Shown: positions 9,901-18,222, numbered from the stretch's first letter. The stretch is 64,000 bases of DNA from UBA8752 sp042095055 (GCA_042095055.1 JBELBZ010000008.1:1-64000), one strand, 5' to 3'. Notes: generated by a model from the letters alone, not told the origin. Translations and numbers: made by a program.

Positions 9901-11532
9901 CCTGCCCGCAGCATTGGCCAAGTCCGCGAACAGCTTGTCCGTGGCTGTGGCCATCCGCGTTTGAAGGTCCATTTCCAAGTAACCTTGGTGTGCCATTCGG
10001 ATCATCATGGCCCGCGACTTCTCCTCACTCAGCCGCATGCTGCTCCCCAACGCCATGCTGCTGAAGGTGGTGTCCCCAGTGGCTTTGACATGGTTCTTTA
10101 CCCGCACCAAAGGATGCACAGGGTCTATCCCTTGCATGTCCCTGTACAGCTCGACATCAAAGAAGTCAGCGCTTGAGAGCACGGCCGTTGAACGCACCGA
10201 CCCCGGCGGACCTTCCAAAAGAATGCGGGTATCCTCCATGCCCCAGGACAGCACGTTGCAATCGACAAAAAGGTGGTGGTATGAATCGGTAAAAGCCCGA
10301 GGTCCAAGGCCTTCATCCGTACGGATCAAAAACAGTTTTTTGGCTGCCAGGTTGAAGCGCAGGTTCAATTCAGGGTGATAGAGGCTGTCCGTTCCTATGC
10401 GCAGTTTGGCCTCGACGCCTTCCCCACTGAACTGGTCCGCACGCAGAATAAACAAGGAAGATGTGCACTCCACCATGACGGTATCGCCCCGTCGAAATTG
10501 CAGCCGTGCAGGCTCCTCTTCGTTGCCCTTCCCTTGAAGCTCTGCCCCGCGCACGGTCAATCCACCCTCAAAGTCCACTCCAGGCACAAGGTCTGGCATA
10601 GACAAGCGGTTGATGTAGGTGTCGAATCTCGGATACCGTGCGTCGTCCGTGGCCGCCCCCGTTTTTTCGTCGCGCCTCCGGACGCGGGCTTTGTCGGTGA
10701 GCTGCCCCCACAAGGGGTCTGGAAAGAGCTCTGTGGTAAATCGCGCCGAATCCACTGTGAGCGACGGCGATTTGAGTCGGACCGAATACGCATTGAAATC
10801 CGCAAAGTTCTTGTTGGGGTCCCATCCTGAACGTCCCCAATCCACCCTTCCACTGCGTCCTTCAAACCGCTCCTTGGCATAGTTGTATGTCCCGGCTGTG
10901 CGCTGGATGAGCAGGGTGTCTCCTTTGGCCAATGCCATCAAGTTTCCCGTGGGACCAAAGGTGAACTGTGCACCTCCCTTTTCGGGAATAGAAATGGCCA
11001 TCGGCCCTTCGAATGACCAACGGACCGATTTGGTGGCATAGAAAGTTCCGTCTTTGAGCAGGTCTTTGCCCAAGGCGAGCAACGGTGCGAAGTCACGCGC
11101 GGCCCTGCGGCTTTCCATCGCACGTTCAACCGCGGCATCCCATGCGGCAAATGGAAGGCGCAAAGAATCGCCAGAAAGGGCCAGCTGCACACTGCGCGCA
11201 TAGCCGAACTGCTCGGGAAAAACGCCGAGGTTGACCTCTTGCATTTGCGCGATGCGTTCCACAAAGACACCGGTTACTTCTGGATCAGCCGACGGATCGA
11301 GGAGCAAAGGCTTCAATTCCTTTTCCAAAAAACGTTCGGCATCCTTGTCATAGGTCGAGACCCCTTTGCCCAAGGCGGTCAAAGCCACTTCAATCGCCAC
11401 CAAGTCGGTTTCCTGCCCCAGAACGGGTGGGTGAAGGCTCCATGCCATGGCCACCACGACGGCGGCCTTGGCCAGAAAAGAAAAAGAGAACCGCCACCAC
11501 AGGAGCGCCGGGTGCATTGATTGAAAGTCCAT
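6991..11532 (-). CDS. Very large secreted protein of unknown function
   Basis: A 1,513-residue protein I cannot assign to a named family. The start is ATG 11532, giving a signal peptide (AKAAVVVAMAW core, cleavage near LGQ). Much of the mature part alternates short hydrophobic and charged stretches, with recurring patterns such as FAGGVRAGNLQFEG and ELVFAGTLESGDL, suggesting long beta-rich structure. An alpha-helical N-terminal part carries KELKPLLLDP. The C-terminus is basic and charged (KDDKRRIKEGDDRF), with no visible T9SS sorting domain. It is transcribed divergently from the CapD-type gene with 57 bp between starts, so shared regulation is possible. A periplasmic or outer-membrane location is inferred. 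A link to envelope assembly is speculation from context. Confidence 0.8.
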   Translation of the reverse strand: MDFQSMHPALLWWRFSFSFLAKAAVVVAMAWSLHPPVLGQETDLVAIEVALTALGKGVSTYDKDAERFLEKELKPLLLDPSADPEVTGVFVERIAQMQEVNLGVFPEQFGYARSVQLALSGDSLRLPFAAWDAAVERAMESRRAARDFAPLLALGKDLLKDGTFYATKSVRWSFEGPMAISIPEKGGAQFTFGPTGNLMALAKGDTLLIQRTAGTYNYAKERFEGRSGRVDWGRSGWDPNKNFADFNAYSVRLKSPSLTVDSARFTTELFPDPLWGQLTDKARVRRRDEKTGAATDDARYPRFDTYINRLSMPDLVPGVDFEGGLTVRGAELQGKGNEEEPARLQFRRGDTVMVECTSSLFILRADQFSGEGVEAKLRIGTDSLYHPELNLRFNLAAKKLFLIRTDEGLGPRAFTDSYHHLFVDCNVLSWGMEDTRILLEGPPGSVRSTAVLSSADFFDVELYRDMQGIDPVHPLVRVKNHVKATGDTTFSSMALGSSMRLSEEKSRAMMIRMAHQGYLEMDLQTRMATATDKLFADLANAAGRRDFDVLFFRSEASGSGHGEISLLNGQLKLNGVDRVNVSRDRGVVIEPRDGKVVIGEDRDFAFAGGVRAGNLQFEGTDYAFDYESFSIELNAVESCKLRVNEEEKDARGKPRRKLVKNRLEYIQGVLRVDVPINRSGRLSEAYPQYPVLVTEAPSYVHWDDQAIENGAYERERFRFVVEPFTLDSLDALGRQELVFAGTLESGDLLPPLQENLHVMDDLHLGFTTATPAGGYQVYGGVGNFDQNLTLDGGGLQGGGALDFRTAHAESDRFVLLPDSTRGVAQVFTNREAAGPPPVPEVQGEEVAVLFEPRSNRITARTQDVPLRLFEGASELDGGLVLGTDGMTGEGVMHFSGAQLGSDLFRYNRRHILADTASFQLDQKVEGALAFKTDNVHCDIDFDDRIGEFASNDGETKIELPANQYMCFMDEFKWFMDKDEMEMTSSRAPLDDFVIDSDEASSSSNFYSTRADQDSLNFLAPTAVYDVSEAILKCEAVKFIRTADAFVEPDSGRVVVRRRAQMDQLTRAVIVANVVTRYHRLFDADVNITGRFDYSARAALFYEDENGLEQLIELEAVEVDTSGETVGRGTIPVQDGFGLSPFFGFSGEVRLAAARQHLEFDGAVTLEAACPETDKEQLLFTSVIDPKDVRIPLDTTLKTPMMAHLGVGAYFRDVDEPGGGPYGAFVDEVRSHSEYGILAAAGELRYNKRDGAYQAGSPEKMLQPNLPGTLIELKAGDCSVTGSGPVSLPVDYGMVTQRSAGEVKVFPTGTGIEAAVTVGMDFPFDEQLWKSLAERLQLYATAAPLDITETTFEAATREWLGLEGADEVLGEMTLMGAFKKTPESIQHRFLFTGLDLTWDPSEDAFVSGENGIGIVSMGKVPVFRRLQGRIEWSLAGTNGILRIYLHLDNENWYFFEYRNGVMNITSKDQQFIDGITELKDDKRRIKEGDDRFIYQILPSRGRRNEFVDRFPEFD

Positions 11533-11589
11533 TCCGATGATCCGGAAAATTAACGTCCGGGAGCCGTCCGTGGTATCTTGCCGGGCAGG

Positions 11590-13631
11590 ATGTTCCAACT
11601 GTTGCGCACAATCCAATCCAAACCTCAGCTCGTACCGCGCTGGGTCATCTTTTCCATCGACCTGTCATTGGGTGTGGTGGCCTTGGGGTTGGCCTTTGCG
11701 ATCCGGTTCGAATTTGCGCCGCCTGCACATGAACTGGAGGCGGCTCGGCGCTTCATCCCCGCTTACATCCTGATTCGGGCCCTGGCGATGCTGGTTTTCC
11801 GGACCTATGCGGGCATCATCCGGTTTAGCGGTTCTCGGGATGCCCGGCGGGTTCTCCTCGCATTGAGCATGGGCAGCGTGCTGTTTTTGGGCCAAAACCT
11901 GGCCGCCGCCTCTATGGACATGACCTACCCTGTTCCGTTGAGTGTCGTGGCGATTGAGCTGCTGGCTTCTGCGGTATTCCTCATCGGATTTCGCATCACG
12001 GTGCGGTCCATTTATGAGCGTTTTCAGTCCTCCAGACCTACAGCGGTGGTCATCTTTGGTGCAGGCGAGGCGGGCATCATCACCAAACAAGCCATCGAAC
12101 GGCCCAGCGCGGACCCCCTCAAGGTGGTGGCCTTTCTCGACGACGATCCAAGCAAGCAAGGGAAGCGCATCGACGGGGTGCCCATTCTCCCTGCCGACCG
12201 CGCTGCCAAGGTCCTGATGGACTTCAATGCCAAACGCCTGATCGTATCCATCCAACAGCTCGATCCGGTGCGCAAGGCGCAGATCATCGACACGGCCCTG
12301 GACAACGGACTGCGCGTGATGGACGTCCCGCCCGCCCAACGTTGGATCCAAGGCGAGCTGAGCGCCGGCCAGCTGCGTGACACGCGGATTGAGGACCTTC
12401 TCGGCCGCCCTGTTATCGAACTCGATGCCTCTTCAATCGCACAGCAAGTCCGAGGCGCCCGAATATTGGTCACCGGCGGCGCTGGCTCCATCGGTTCGGA
12501 ACTCGTCATGCAGGCGCTTGAACGGGGAGCCGAGCAGGTGCTCGCCATCGACATCGCAGAAACACCACTCCACGACCTGGGCCTGTTGTGTCGGACCCGA
12601 TTGGGGGATGCAGCAACCCGGCTGCTGACCCGCATTGCAGACGTCAGAGACGCCCAAGCCATGCAAGCGTTGTTGGCCGACTTCGCGCCCCACGTCATTT
12701 ACCATGCTGCCGCTTACAAGCACGTGCCTGTCATGGAAGTGCAGCCTGAAGCGGCTTGGCACACCAATGTCTTGGGCACCGCCAATGTCATTGCTGCTGC
12801 GCAGCAGGCCANNNNNNNNNNNNNNNNNNNNNNNNNNNNNNNNNNNNNNNNNNNNNNNNNNNNNNNNNNNNNNNNNNNNNNNNNNNNNNNNNNNNNNNNN
12901 NNNNNNNNNNNTGGCACACCAATGTCTTGGGCACCGCCAATGTCATTGCTGCTGCGCAGCAGGCCAAAACGGAGACATTTGTCCTCATCAGCACAGACAA
13001 AGCGGTCAACCCCACCAGTGTCATGGGGGCTTCCAAGCGAATGGCCGAACTCGTGGTCCGCAGCATTGGAGAAGGCGAAGGCATGAATTGTGTCATCACC
13101 CGGTTTGGCAATGTGCTCGACAGCAACGGCAGTGTCATTCCCCTGTTCCGTCGACAGATTGAAGCGGGCGGTCCATTGACCCTGACCCATCCTGATGTCA
13201 CCCGCTACTTCATGACCATCCCAGAGGCCGTCCAGTTGGTCATGGAAGCTGCAGCCACCAGCAAAGGCGACGACATCTTTGTCTTTGACATGGGTGAGCG
13301 CGTGCGCATCGCCGACCTCGCCCGCCGCATGATCCGCCTTGCGGGGCTCGTCGAAGACCAGGACATCCGAATCGATTTGGTGGGGCTGAGGCCTGGAGAA
13401 AAGCTCCACGAAGAACTCATGAGTGGACTGGAAAACCTGCTGCCAACCCACCACCCCAAAATCCTCCGGGCGGCGCGCGCTGAGGTCGATCGAGAAGCCG
13501 TGCGCGCCACCTTGCACGCTTCCAATGCATCGCACAGGGACGGTACATGGACCCGGGAGCACGTCATGTCCGCCTTCGCCCGACATTTACCTGAGTACGC
13601 GCCATCTGAACCGGAAACCAGCCTCACATGA
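11590..13631 (+). CDS. FlaA1/CapD-type membrane nucleotide-sugar 4,6-dehydratase (split by a false scaffold gap)
   Basis: The gene reads in two frames on either side of a 100-N gap. Removing the gap plus one copy of a 55-bp duplication (155 nt) restores one frame of 628 residues, the usual length for this family. The N-terminus has four probable membrane helices. A CoA-binding-like Rossmann domain follows (VVIFGAGEAG), then the catalytic SDR domain (ILVTGGAGSIGSEL). The catalytic segment is STDKAVNPTSVMGASKR, with Met in place of the usual Tyr before xxxK, as known for large WbpM-type homologues. The likely role is making UDP-4-keto-6-deoxy sugars for surface polysaccharide at the inner membrane. 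ATG 11590 is preferred over TTG 11578; a TATCTTGC box lies at 11574-11581. Confidence 0.9.
12757..12966. repeat. 55-bp assembly duplication flanking the gap
   Basis: Bases 12757-12811 and 12912-12966 are identical copies (beginning TGGCACACCAATG, ending GCAGCAGGCCA). Collapsing them restores the coding frame of the surrounding gene exactly, so this is an unmerged contig overlap and not a biological repeat. Confidence 0.95.
12812..12911. other. 100-N scaffold gap
   Basis: Exactly 100 N bases, the default placeholder for a gap of unknown size. The 55 bases on each side are identical, so the contigs overlap and no sequence is missing here. Confidence 0.99.
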
Positions 13632-14023
13632 GTCCAGAACAGCAAGAACTTCGGTTGTTGGAAGACCTCCGCAGCTACTTTGGTTATGCCGAAGACCAAT
13701 TGGAATTTGTGTGGTCAGACCTTGACGGCATTCAAGAAGTTTCCTTGTTTACCTACAATCCGCGACACACGCAGCGCTTTCTGTTTCACAAGACCACGGG
13801 ATCGACGAAGTCCCAGGCCTTGCGAAGCCTCCTTGAGTATACCCAGCACCACAAAGACCGGGAACTCAGCTACACCATCCAATGGCGGGTGGCCGGCGAG
13901 GCTGAATTGCACACGAGCTATTTCAGCGCAGGCAACATCCTGCTCTCACTCGACAAGTTTTTTGCCGGACGAGACCCCCATACCGTTCAGGTCTTTAGCG
14001 TCACGCTCAACCCATTGAGCTAA
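13628..14023 (+). CDS. Small conserved-type protein of unknown function
   Basis: A 131-residue soluble protein with no signal peptide or membrane segment. Its ATG overlaps the stop of the dehydratase gene (ATGA), so the two are almost certainly cotranscribed and translationally coupled. The sequence is mixed alpha/beta with many aromatic residues (FGYAEDQLEFVW near the start, FFAGRDPHTVQVF near the end). I recognise no catalytic motif and no family. The next gene begins 2 nt after its stop. Confidence 0.7.
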   Translation: MSPEQQELRLLEDLRSYFGYAEDQLEFVWSDLDGIQEVSLFTYNPRHTQRFLFHKTTGSTKSQALRSLLEYTQHHKDRELSYTIQWRVAGEAELHTSYFSAGNILLSLDKFFAGRDPHTVQVFSVTLNPLS

Positions 14024-14025
14024 AC

Positions 14026-14649
14026 GTGCGGGACGCTTTCCCAACATTGGTGGCCCCGGGCACAGGCCTCTTTAAAGCCAAAGGCAGCAAGTTTCACGGC
14101 TACGCTTTCCCACTGCCGTTTGCCGATGAAACAGCAGCCGAACGGGCCGTCACTCGACATTTGGAAGCGGTCAAAGTGGACCACCACGCTGCACGCCACG
14201 TTTGCTACGCGTGGCAGTTCGGTCCGGACAGGTTCAGAGCAGCAGACGATGGAGAACCTGGAGGCAGCGCAGGAGCTCCCATACATGGGGTGCTGCGTTC
14301 CCACGATTTACATTGGACTTTGATCGCAGTGGTCCGGTACTTCGGAGGGGTCAAACTCGGGGTCGGAGGACTCATAGAAGCATACCGTTCTGCAGGCCAA
14401 GAGGCCGTCCAAGACGCGGGCATATCTGAATCACTGCTGATGGCCCCGCTCACCCTCGCCTATCCGCCCAACCTCACCCGGCATGTCATGCAGGCCATCC
14501 AAAAAGAAGGCGCACAGATCTTGGCAGAACGCTACACCGACCGCTGTCTTTTGGACATCGAGGTGCGGGCGGGCAGCATCCCCTCCCTCAGCTCAGAACT
14601 GAAAAACATCCACGGTGTTGAAGTAAAGAATCCCTCAAAACCCACATGA
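14026..14649 (+). CDS. YigZ/IMPACT family protein
   Basis: A 207-residue protein of the YigZ (UPF0029/IMPACT) family, which averages about 205 residues. The signature GEPGGSAGAPI lies near residue 75, preceded by HHAARHVCYAW and followed by VVRYFGGVKLGVGGL, all hallmarks of the N-terminal IMPACT domain. A smaller C-terminal ferredoxin-like domain follows. The start is GTG 14026; no upstream ATG fits. Eukaryotic IMPACT regulates the kinase GCN2; the bacterial function is not settled. The gene is the third of a tight run of four. Confidence 0.9.
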   Translation: MRDAFPTLVAPGTGLFKAKGSKFHGYAFPLPFADETAAERAVTRHLEAVKVDHHAARHVCYAWQFGPDRFRAADDGEPGGSAGAPIHGVLRSHDLHWTLIAVVRYFGGVKLGVGGLIEAYRSAGQEAVQDAGISESLLMAPLTLAYPPNLTRHVMQAIQKEGAQILAERYTDRCLLDIEVRAGSIPSLSSELKNIHGVEVKNPSKPT

Positions 14650-15725
14650 TCCGATACTTTCTCGCTCTTGCAACCGGGCTCATTTTAGCCCCATCCACAT
14701 TGGCCCAATTGACCTTCGAATTTCAAGGTGTAGAAAGGTCCTACTATTTGGCCGCCCCAGACCCGATTCCAGAAGGTGCTCCTTTGGTCTTTGTCCTCCA
14801 CGGATACACCAGCAGCGCCGCCCTGATTCGAGCATACAGCGGATGGCCAAACCTGGCTGAGCAAGAAGGGTTTGTCGCGGTATTTCCGCAGGGTACGCCA
14901 GACCAAGTTGGCATCTCACATTGGAACGCCAATTTGGGAATCAGCAGCACCAATGACCATGGCTTTCTTGTCGCATTGGCAGAGCAGCTGCAGGAAACCT
15001 ACGGCCTCAGTGCAGATTGCACTTATTCCTGCGGCATGTCCAACGGCGGCTTCATGAGCTATTCGCTGGCGTGTGAACACCCCGATGTCTTCAAAGCAGT
15101 TGGCTCCGTTACAGGCGCGATGAGCACTGCAGACATGGGCTGTATTCCAAACGAAGTGGTGCCCATCGTTCACCTCCATGGCACTCAGGACCAGGTCGTT
15201 TCCTACGACAATGGTGTTGGAGGAAGCTGGGGAAGTGCGGGTGTTGAGGACATCATGGACCACTGGACAGATCTGATGGGAACCACTTTGGTCGATGAGG
15301 TGACCTTGCCCAACCAAGAGGTTGAAGACGCAACCTCGGTGGACTTTTTTCGGCATTACGGCTCACCTGGCGGACAGGAATTTCACCACTACCGCGTGAA
15401 TGGCGGGGGGCACGATTGGTTCGGCGTTTGGGGAAGCATGGACATAGTTTCCACACAAGTCATGTGGGACTTCTTCTCATCCCAATGTGCAGGTGAATTC
15501 ACAGGCATGACAGAGCCCAATGCTCCTGAATCTTGGCTGCATTGGAGGGGAAATGGCATTTCTACCGACAGAACTTGCCACGTGGACCTGTTCGACGCCA
15601 CCGGTCGCTGCATGGAACAGCAATCCTTGATTCGAGGCCAAATTTGGTCCCCCGTTACCAAAGGCTTCACAATCATCCGGGCCACGGATGCTGCAGGCCA
15701 TCAGCAGATTCTCAAGACACTCTAA
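14646..15725 (+). CDS. Secreted esterase/PHB-depolymerase-like hydrolase with T9SS sorting domain
   Basis: A 359-residue alpha/beta hydrolase. Residues 1-20 form a signal peptide. The oxyanion region VFVLHGYTSSA is at about 48-58, the nucleophile elbow GMSNG at 130-134 (Ser132), and the likely acid and base lie in DQVVSYDNG and GGGHDWFG. It resembles the LpqC/feruloyl-esterase and poly(3-hydroxybutyrate) depolymerase group. The last 60 or so residues (VDLFDATGR, then KGFTIIRATDAAG) look like a T9SS type A sorting domain, so the enzyme is probably displayed or released outside the cell. ATG overlaps the preceding stop (ATGA). The substrate is not determined. Confidence 0.85.
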   Translation: MIRYFLALATGLILAPSTLAQLTFEFQGVERSYYLAAPDPIPEGAPLVFVLHGYTSSAALIRAYSGWPNLAEQEGFVAVFPQGTPDQVGISHWNANLGISSTNDHGFLVALAEQLQETYGLSADCTYSCGMSNGGFMSYSLACEHPDVFKAVGSVTGAMSTADMGCIPNEVVPIVHLHGTQDQVVSYDNGVGGSWGSAGVEDIMDHWTDLMGTTLVDEVTLPNQEVEDATSVDFFRHYGSPGGQEFHHYRVNGGGHDWFGVWGSMDIVSTQVMWDFFSSQCAGEFTGMTEPNAPESWLHWRGNGISTDRTCHVDLFDATGRCMEQQSLIRGQIWSPVTKGFTIIRATDAAGHQQILKTL

Positions 15726-15800
15726 AGTGGGGTGAGGCTTCGCGCTGTTCTTTGGCAGCGAAAGGCTCAAAAACGGCTTAAGCTGAGAAACGACGGGGAT

Positions 15801-16580
15801 TCAAGCTGGCTTCCGCACCACGTGCAGGTAGCGTTCTGATCCGAGTGCACAGCGTTCAAAACGCTCCGCACCGAACAGTTCTCGCAGGTCCAGCTCTTCA
15901 ACCTCAAAGCCCACTGAACGGTAACGGTCGGCATAGTCCATGCCATACAATCGCACGTGGTCTCGCTGCCAATACAAGCGTTCCCGCTCTGCAGGGTCCG
16001 TGACGTTGGGGTCTTCCAAAGTCTCGGCATTGCTCCGGTCTAAAGGCACTTGAAAAATGCCCCACCCTCCAGGTTTCATCACCCGGAAGTACTCCGACAT
16101 GACTTTGCGGTCATCGGCAACGTGCTCCATGAGGTGGTTGCCCATGATGATGTCGAAGTGATCGGCATCAAATGGGATCTCGTGCACATCGAAATGCACA
16201 TCTGCCCAAGGCGAAACCAAGTCGGCCCGGATGATTTCCAACCCTTGGGCCGCATTGAACCGCTTCAAGAAACAGTACTCAGGTGCGAGGTGCAACATGC
16301 GCCGGTCCTCCCCGCCATCGAACATGTCGCTGTGGCCCTTCAAGTACATCCACACCGCACGGTGGCGCTCCAAGCTCAGTGAATTGGGCGCCAAAGCATT
16401 GGGACGACTGCGGTCAGCGCGGCCGTATGAAAGCAATTTGCGGTACTTCTTGCCATTGATCGGGTCCTCAAAACGGCTTCCCCAGTAAAAGGGAGAAACC
16501 AATTGCAGTGCGATGTGGGCCACGCGCTGCAACAAATGCCGGGGAATAAACCGGGTAACGAAAGAGATGAGGGCACGCAT
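15801..16580 (-). CDS. Class I SAM-dependent methyltransferase
   Basis: A 259-residue cytoplasmic protein of methyltransferase type 11. The region FDIIMGNHLMEHVADD corresponds to motif II and FRVMKPGGWGIFQVP to motif III. The usual glycine-rich motif I is replaced by MLHLAPEYCFLKRF, an LHxAPE variant seen in some surface-polysaccharide methyltransferases. ATG 16580 is chosen over TTG 16592 because a TATCTTTG box lies 9 nt upstream. The substrate is unknown; a sugar or lipid acceptor is plausible but inferred. Confidence 0.82.
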   Translation of the reverse strand: MRALISFVTRFIPRHLLQRVAHIALQLVSPFYWGSRFEDPINGKKYRKLLSYGRADRSRPNALAPNSLSLERHRAVWMYLKGHSDMFDGGEDRRMLHLAPEYCFLKRFNAAQGLEIIRADLVSPWADVHFDVHEIPFDADHFDIIMGNHLMEHVADDRKVMSEYFRVMKPGGWGIFQVPLDRSNAETLEDPNVTDPAERERLYWQRDHVRLYGMDYADRYRSVGFEVEELDLRELFGAERFERCALGSERYLHVVRKPA

Positions 16581-16589
16581 GATGGACGG

Positions 16590-16597
16590 CAAAGATA
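16590..16597 (-). promoter_or_regulatory. -7 box of the methyltransferase gene
   Basis: TATCTTTG on the minus strand matches the Bacteroidota -7 consensus TAnnTTTG and ends 9 nt before ATG 16580. No clear -33 TTG was found at the expected distance. The predicted transcript has almost no leader. Confidence 0.5.
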
Positions 16598-16613
16598 ACT
16601 TCTACTGCTCCGT

Positions 16614-16949
16614 CTACCGGATGACCACCTGCCGAATGGCCTCCCGGCCCAGGTGTTCGTTGATCATCGTTTGGATGCGCGTGCGGGCCATCAGGAACTC
16701 TTCTTTCATCGGCCCCGAATCCAATTCGACGGTCAACACCCCGTCCCGAACCCTCAAAAAGCGCGTCTTGCGTGAGACCGCCTCGCCCATGACTTCGCGC
16801 CATGCAGCCTCGGTTCGGGCATCTTCAAGGCGGGCACCATGGCCGCTGAGGCGCAGCCATTCAGATATCGCATCGCCCAAAGAGACGGCCTCGGCCTTGC
16901 GCGATGTGTGCCGCCGTCCCAGCCCACGCTTGGTATACCGCTTGTTCAT
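16614..16949 (-). CDS. DUF721 / DciA-like protein
   Basis: A 111-residue basic protein. The segment SLGDAISEWLRLSGHGARL and the following TEAAWREVMGEAVSRKTRFL match the DUF721 family, which includes DciA, the ancestral loader of replicative helicase DnaB. DVELD-type strands near the end (DGVLTVELDSGPMKEEF) are also typical. Its start overlaps the end of recF by 4 nt, an arrangement common for this family. A role in replication initiation is inferred from family and neighbour. Confidence 0.85.
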   Translation of the reverse strand: MNKRYTKRGLGRRHTSRKAEAVSLGDAISEWLRLSGHGARLEDARTEAAWREVMGEAVSRKTRFLRVRDGVLTVELDSGPMKEEFLMARTRIQTMINEHLGREAIRQVVIR

Positions 16950-18082
16950 GTGGTGGGCTGAAGGGGTTCGTGTGGAACAACGCCCTCAGACCCCACCCAC
17001 CATGCACGAAACGGCACGTCCGCTGCCTTGAGCAAGCGCGGGATGCGCTCGGGATCGGTGTCTGAAATGAACACTTGACCGAACCGCGCCCTGCCCAGCA
17101 CGGCCATCAATGCCCCCGCCCTGTGGGCATCAATCTTGTCAAAGATGTCATCCAACAGGAGGATGGGCCTTCGGCCAACACGCTGGGCAAGGTGCTCGAC
17201 CTGCGCCAGCCTCAAAGCCAACAAAAAGGTTTTCTGTTGGCCTTGGCTTCCAAACCTCTTGAGGGCGTGATCCCCCAATCGAAAGTCCACATCGTCCTTG
17301 TGCACCCCCACCGTTGAGCGGCGCAACCGGCGGTCATCGGCTTGGGCCTCCACAAGGGCCTCCTCGAAGCCACCGGGGACCACGCGGCTCATCAAAGCCA
17401 GTCCGACAGACTCTTTGCCTTGGCACAGTTCCCGGTGTATCCTCTGAAACTCTGGTTCAAATTCAGCCACAAACACCGCCCGCTGCTCCGCAATCGCCTC
17501 TGCAAGCGGGACCATCTGCTCGTTCCAAGGGGTCAACTGATCGGCATCAAACGTCCGGTTCTCTGCAAAAAACCGAAGCAAGTTGTTGCGCTGTTGCACC
17601 AAATGGTGGTATTGAATCAACCGGTCCAAATATGGACGGTCGTATTGGCTGATCACCTGATCCATCCATTTGCGGCGCACTTCACTGCCTTCATGCAGCA
17701 AGGCTGCGTCTGCTGGTGCAATCATCACCACCGGGTACCGGCCCACGTGGTCGGCCAACTTCTGGTAGGCTTTACCGTTGCGCTTGAGCACCTTCTTCTG
17801 CCCTTTGATCACGGCGCACACCACACGGTCCTCTTCTGTGACGTCCCCTTCTTCGAGGGCAAAAGTTCCCTCGATCATAAATGAGGGCTGTTCATGGCGC
17901 ACGTTCTGAGAATCAATGGGGTTGAAAAACCCTTTGGCGTTGCCCAGGTAATGCACGGCATCCAAAACATTGGTTTTGCCGGTTCCATTGTCTCCGAGCA
18001 AACAATTTACTTGCGCGCACAGCTCCATTTCCACCTCTGGGTGGTTCTTGAAATCGAGCAATTGCAACCTGAGGAGGCGCAT
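16946..18082 (-). CDS. recF: DNA replication and repair protein RecF
   Basis: A 378-residue SMC-like ATPase that helps load RecA at single-strand gaps. Walker A GDNGTGKTNVLDAV is at about residues 30-43, the RecF signature in FGSQGQQKTFLLALRLAQ, and Walker B in PILLLDDIFDKID. The frame extends 39 codons further upstream, but homology starts at ATG 18082 with MRLLRLQLLDFKNH. It is cotranscribed with the DciA-like gene and divergent from the TPR gene. Confidence 0.95.
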   Translation of the reverse strand: MRLLRLQLLDFKNHPEVEMELCAQVNCLLGDNGTGKTNVLDAVHYLGNAKGFFNPIDSQNVRHEQPSFMIEGTFALEEGDVTEEDRVVCAVIKGQKKVLKRNGKAYQKLADHVGRYPVVMIAPADAALLHEGSEVRRKWMDQVISQYDRPYLDRLIQYHHLVQQRNNLLRFFAENRTFDADQLTPWNEQMVPLAEAIAEQRAVFVAEFEPEFQRIHRELCQGKESVGLALMSRVVPGGFEEALVEAQADDRRLRRSTVGVHKDDVDFRLGDHALKRFGSQGQQKTFLLALRLAQVEHLAQRVGRRPILLLDDIFDKIDAHRAGALMAVLGRARFGQVFISDTDPERIPRLLKAADVPFRAWWVGSEGVVPHEPLQPTT

Positions 18083-18140
18083 GCCGATGGTATTGGTCTT
18101 GGACTCGGTCACTTTGGCTATTTTTGCCGTCCGCAAAAGT

Positions 18141-18153
18141 GGGTCATTGACCC
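18141..18153. promoter_or_regulatory. 13-nt perfect palindrome between recF and the TPR gene
   Basis: GGGTCATTGACCC is symmetric around its central T. It lies about 60 bp upstream of recF and 70 bp upstream of the divergent TPR gene, close to a TATTTTTG box at 18119-18126 reading toward the TPR gene. A dimeric regulator could bind here; the call rests on symmetry and location. Confidence 0.35.
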
Positions 18154-18222
18154 GGGGATGCGTGCAGGGTTTTCCACTGTGAATCCCGAAGCTTATCAAG
18201 AATCAACCAGGATACGACCTCC

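Noticed and set aside
12756..13631. Frameshifted or split polysaccharide gene
   Set aside because: The frame change is explained exactly by the 100-N gap plus a 55-bp duplicated contig end, so no biological frameshift is needed.
15726..15800. Possible terminator or tRNA in the 75-bp gap between convergent genes
   Set aside because: Only an imperfect stem (GAGGCTTCGC with GCGAAAGGCTC) is visible, without a T-tract or cloverleaf.
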